Part shown: positions 63,134 through 64,000 of the stretch, in pieces | Layout of the letters: every line of letters starts with the position of its first letter | Position numbering within the stretch: the first letter of the stretch is position 1 | NCBI RefSeq assembly: GCF_021648885.1 | Contig: NZ_JAKJHZ010000007.1 | Coordinates: 248,001 to 312,000 of the forward strand | Origin: Nocardioides potassii | Lineage (GTDB): Bacteria > Actinomycetota > Actinomycetes > Propionibacteriales > Nocardioidaceae | DNA length: 64,000 bases | Direction of reading: 5' to 3' | Program-made: the position numbers and the translations under genes | Notes under the pieces: model-generated | Told to the model about the DNA's origin: nothing | Database searches by the model: none | The model's input: only the letters and a program-made list of their open reading frames with translations

Positions 63134-64000
63134 ATGAGCACCACGGACGACCTCCTCGCGCGGACCCTGCGCGAGGAGGCCGGACCGCTGGTGGCGTGGC
63201 TGTCCCGACGCTTCGGCGACTTCGACCTGGCGGAGGAGGCCGTGCAGAGTGCGGTCGTCGAGGCGCTGTCGACGTGGCGCCGCGACGGCCCTCCGCAGCG
63301 CCCCGGCGCCTGGCTCCAGGTCGGCGCGACTCGCAACGCGATGGACGGGATGCGGCGGCGCGACCGTCAGCGGGCACTGGGCACACGGGTCGACGTACCC
63401 GCGCACGACGACGGCGCCCACGCCACCGACGACCGCCTCGCGCTCCTCTTCGCGTGCTGCCACCCCGCCCTCGCCCCGGAGGCGCGGCTGGCACTCACCC
63501 TTCGAGCAGTCGTCGGCCTCACCACTCCCCAGATCGCGCGCGCGTTCCTCGTGCACGAGAGCACGCTCGCGCAACGGATCGTGCGGGCCAAGCGCAAGAT
63601 CGTCTCGGCACACATCGCGCTCTCCGTGCCCTCCGAGTCCGAGTTGACCGAGCGGCTCGCCGACGTGCTCGCCGTGGTCTACGTGATGTTCAACGAGGGC
63701 TTCGTCTCCTCGGCCGGCGCCACGCAGGACCGCGACCTCGCCGCGGACGCCGTCTGGCTCGCCGGCGTGATCGCGACCGCGCTTCCCGACGAGGCCGAGG
63801 CGTGGGGCCTGGCCGCGCTCCTCACGATCCAGCACGCCCGCAGCCGGGCGCGTTTCGCCGACGGTGACCTCGTCCTGCTGCGCGACCAGGACCGCACGCT
63901 GTGGGACGCGGCGGCAATCGCCGAGGGTGAGCGGTTGATCGAGCGCGCAGCCTCGCTGCGTCGGGCCGGCCCGTACCAGCTGCAGGCGGCGATCGCCGCC
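63134..64000 (+). CDS. ECF42-type RNA polymerase sigma factor (3' end outside window)
   Basis: 289 visible residues with no stop before the window ends. Sigma region 2 is REEAGPLVAWLSRRFGDFDLAEEAVQSAVVEALSTWRRDGPPQRPGAWLQVGATRNAMDGMRRRDRQ. Region 4 is LTLRAVVGLTTPQIARAFLVHESTLAQRIVRAKRKI. After ~residue 170 there is a long C-terminal extension (LADVLAVVYVMFNEGF ... LAADAVWLAGVIA), the TPR-like domain characteristic of ECF42/SigI (DUF6596). No anti-sigma factor is visible. ATG 63134. It should transcribe the YciI gene. Confidence 0.9.
   Translation, partial: MSTTDDLLARTLREEAGPLVAWLSRRFGDFDLAEEAVQSAVVEALSTWRRDGPPQRPGAWLQVGATRNAMDGMRRRDRQRALGTRVDVPAHDDGAHATDDRLALLFACCHPALAPEARLALTLRAVVGLTTPQIARAFLVHESTLAQRIVRAKRKIVSAHIALSVPSESELTERLADVLAVVYVMFNEGFVSSAGATQDRDLAADAVWLAGVIATALPDEAEAWGLAALLTIQHARSRARFADGDLVLLRDQDRTLWDAAAIAEGERLIERAASLRRAGPYQLQAAIAA

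Overview
The window is GC-rich (roughly 70% or more) and densely coded, and comes from an actinobacterium, most likely Nocardioides or another member of the Nocardioidaceae. The evidence is a bacterial proteasome activator (Bpa), a mycothiol-dependent maleylpyruvate isomerase-like protein, a DUF222/HNH (13E12-type) endonuclease, DUF5926, DUF6457 and DUF4446 proteins, frequent GTG starts, and many genes whose -10 hexamer lies only 6-7 nt before the start codon, as in leaderless actinobacterial transcripts. It reads as chromosomal housekeeping and catabolic sequence. I see no prophage, insertion sequence, CRISPR array, rRNA or tRNA.

Layout. 0-12.7 kb: end of an MFS exporter, an aldo/keto reductase, a Pr6Pr membrane protein, an orphan biotin carrier, a nitrilase-family amidase, mobA-DUF6457-quinone oxidoreductase, bpa, a secreted Cys-rich protein, two HAD phosphatases, serS, and a PAP2-diacylglycerol kinase fusion. 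12.7-20.5 kb: a complete kdpFABCDE high-affinity potassium uptake operon with a candidate KdpE site. 20.5-31.5 kb: DUF4446, pheA, a TMEM165/GDT1 cation transporter, a frameshifted DUF6058 gene running into a GNAT gene, a DUF559 nuclease-like gene between inverted repeats, arginine deiminase, a cNMP-binding protein paired with a class III adenylate cyclase, DUF5926, GDPD, UBP zinc finger, DUF2087, and a secreted protein with a possible zinc-peptidase motif. 31.5-44.5 kb: LysE, TerC behind a yybP-ykoY (Mn2+) riboswitch, a flavoprotein reductase, an AAA ATPase, zwf, an Fpg/Nei glycosylase, aat, EcsC, NUDIX, DUF222/HNH and a repeat protein. 44.5-48.6 kb: an operon of two sulfotransferases flanking a degenerate third paralogue. 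48.6-56.1 kb: leucine-catabolic methylcrotonyl-CoA carboxylase plus HMG-CoA lyase, a NarL-type two-component system, and a TetR regulator. 56.1-64 kb: SWIM protein plus SNF2 helicase, dipeptidase, DHA2 drug exporter, and an ECF42-type sigma factor with its DGPF/YciI partner.

Regulation visible in the sequence. The promoters of the carboxylase operon and of the TetR gene carry matching 18-bp palindromes (GGTTAG-N6-YTAACC) overlapping their -10 boxes, so the TetR protein probably controls both. The terC leader has riboswitch hallmarks and a hairpin that would sequester the ribosome binding site. The YciI gene is preceded by a TGTCGA-N17-CGAC motif like known ECF42 target promoters.

The most unusual theme is short palindromic repeats in and around genes. 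A REP-like family occurs three times between genes and once as an exact 33-bp in-phase segment inside the SNF2 helicase. A 72-bp repeat in two inverted copies 39 kb apart supplies the last seven codons and stop of the dipeptidase gene. A 61-bp element flanks the DUF559 gene in inverted orientation. Smaller palindromes lie inside the SWIM and HAD genes. This resembles the protein-coding palindromic elements known from Rickettsia.
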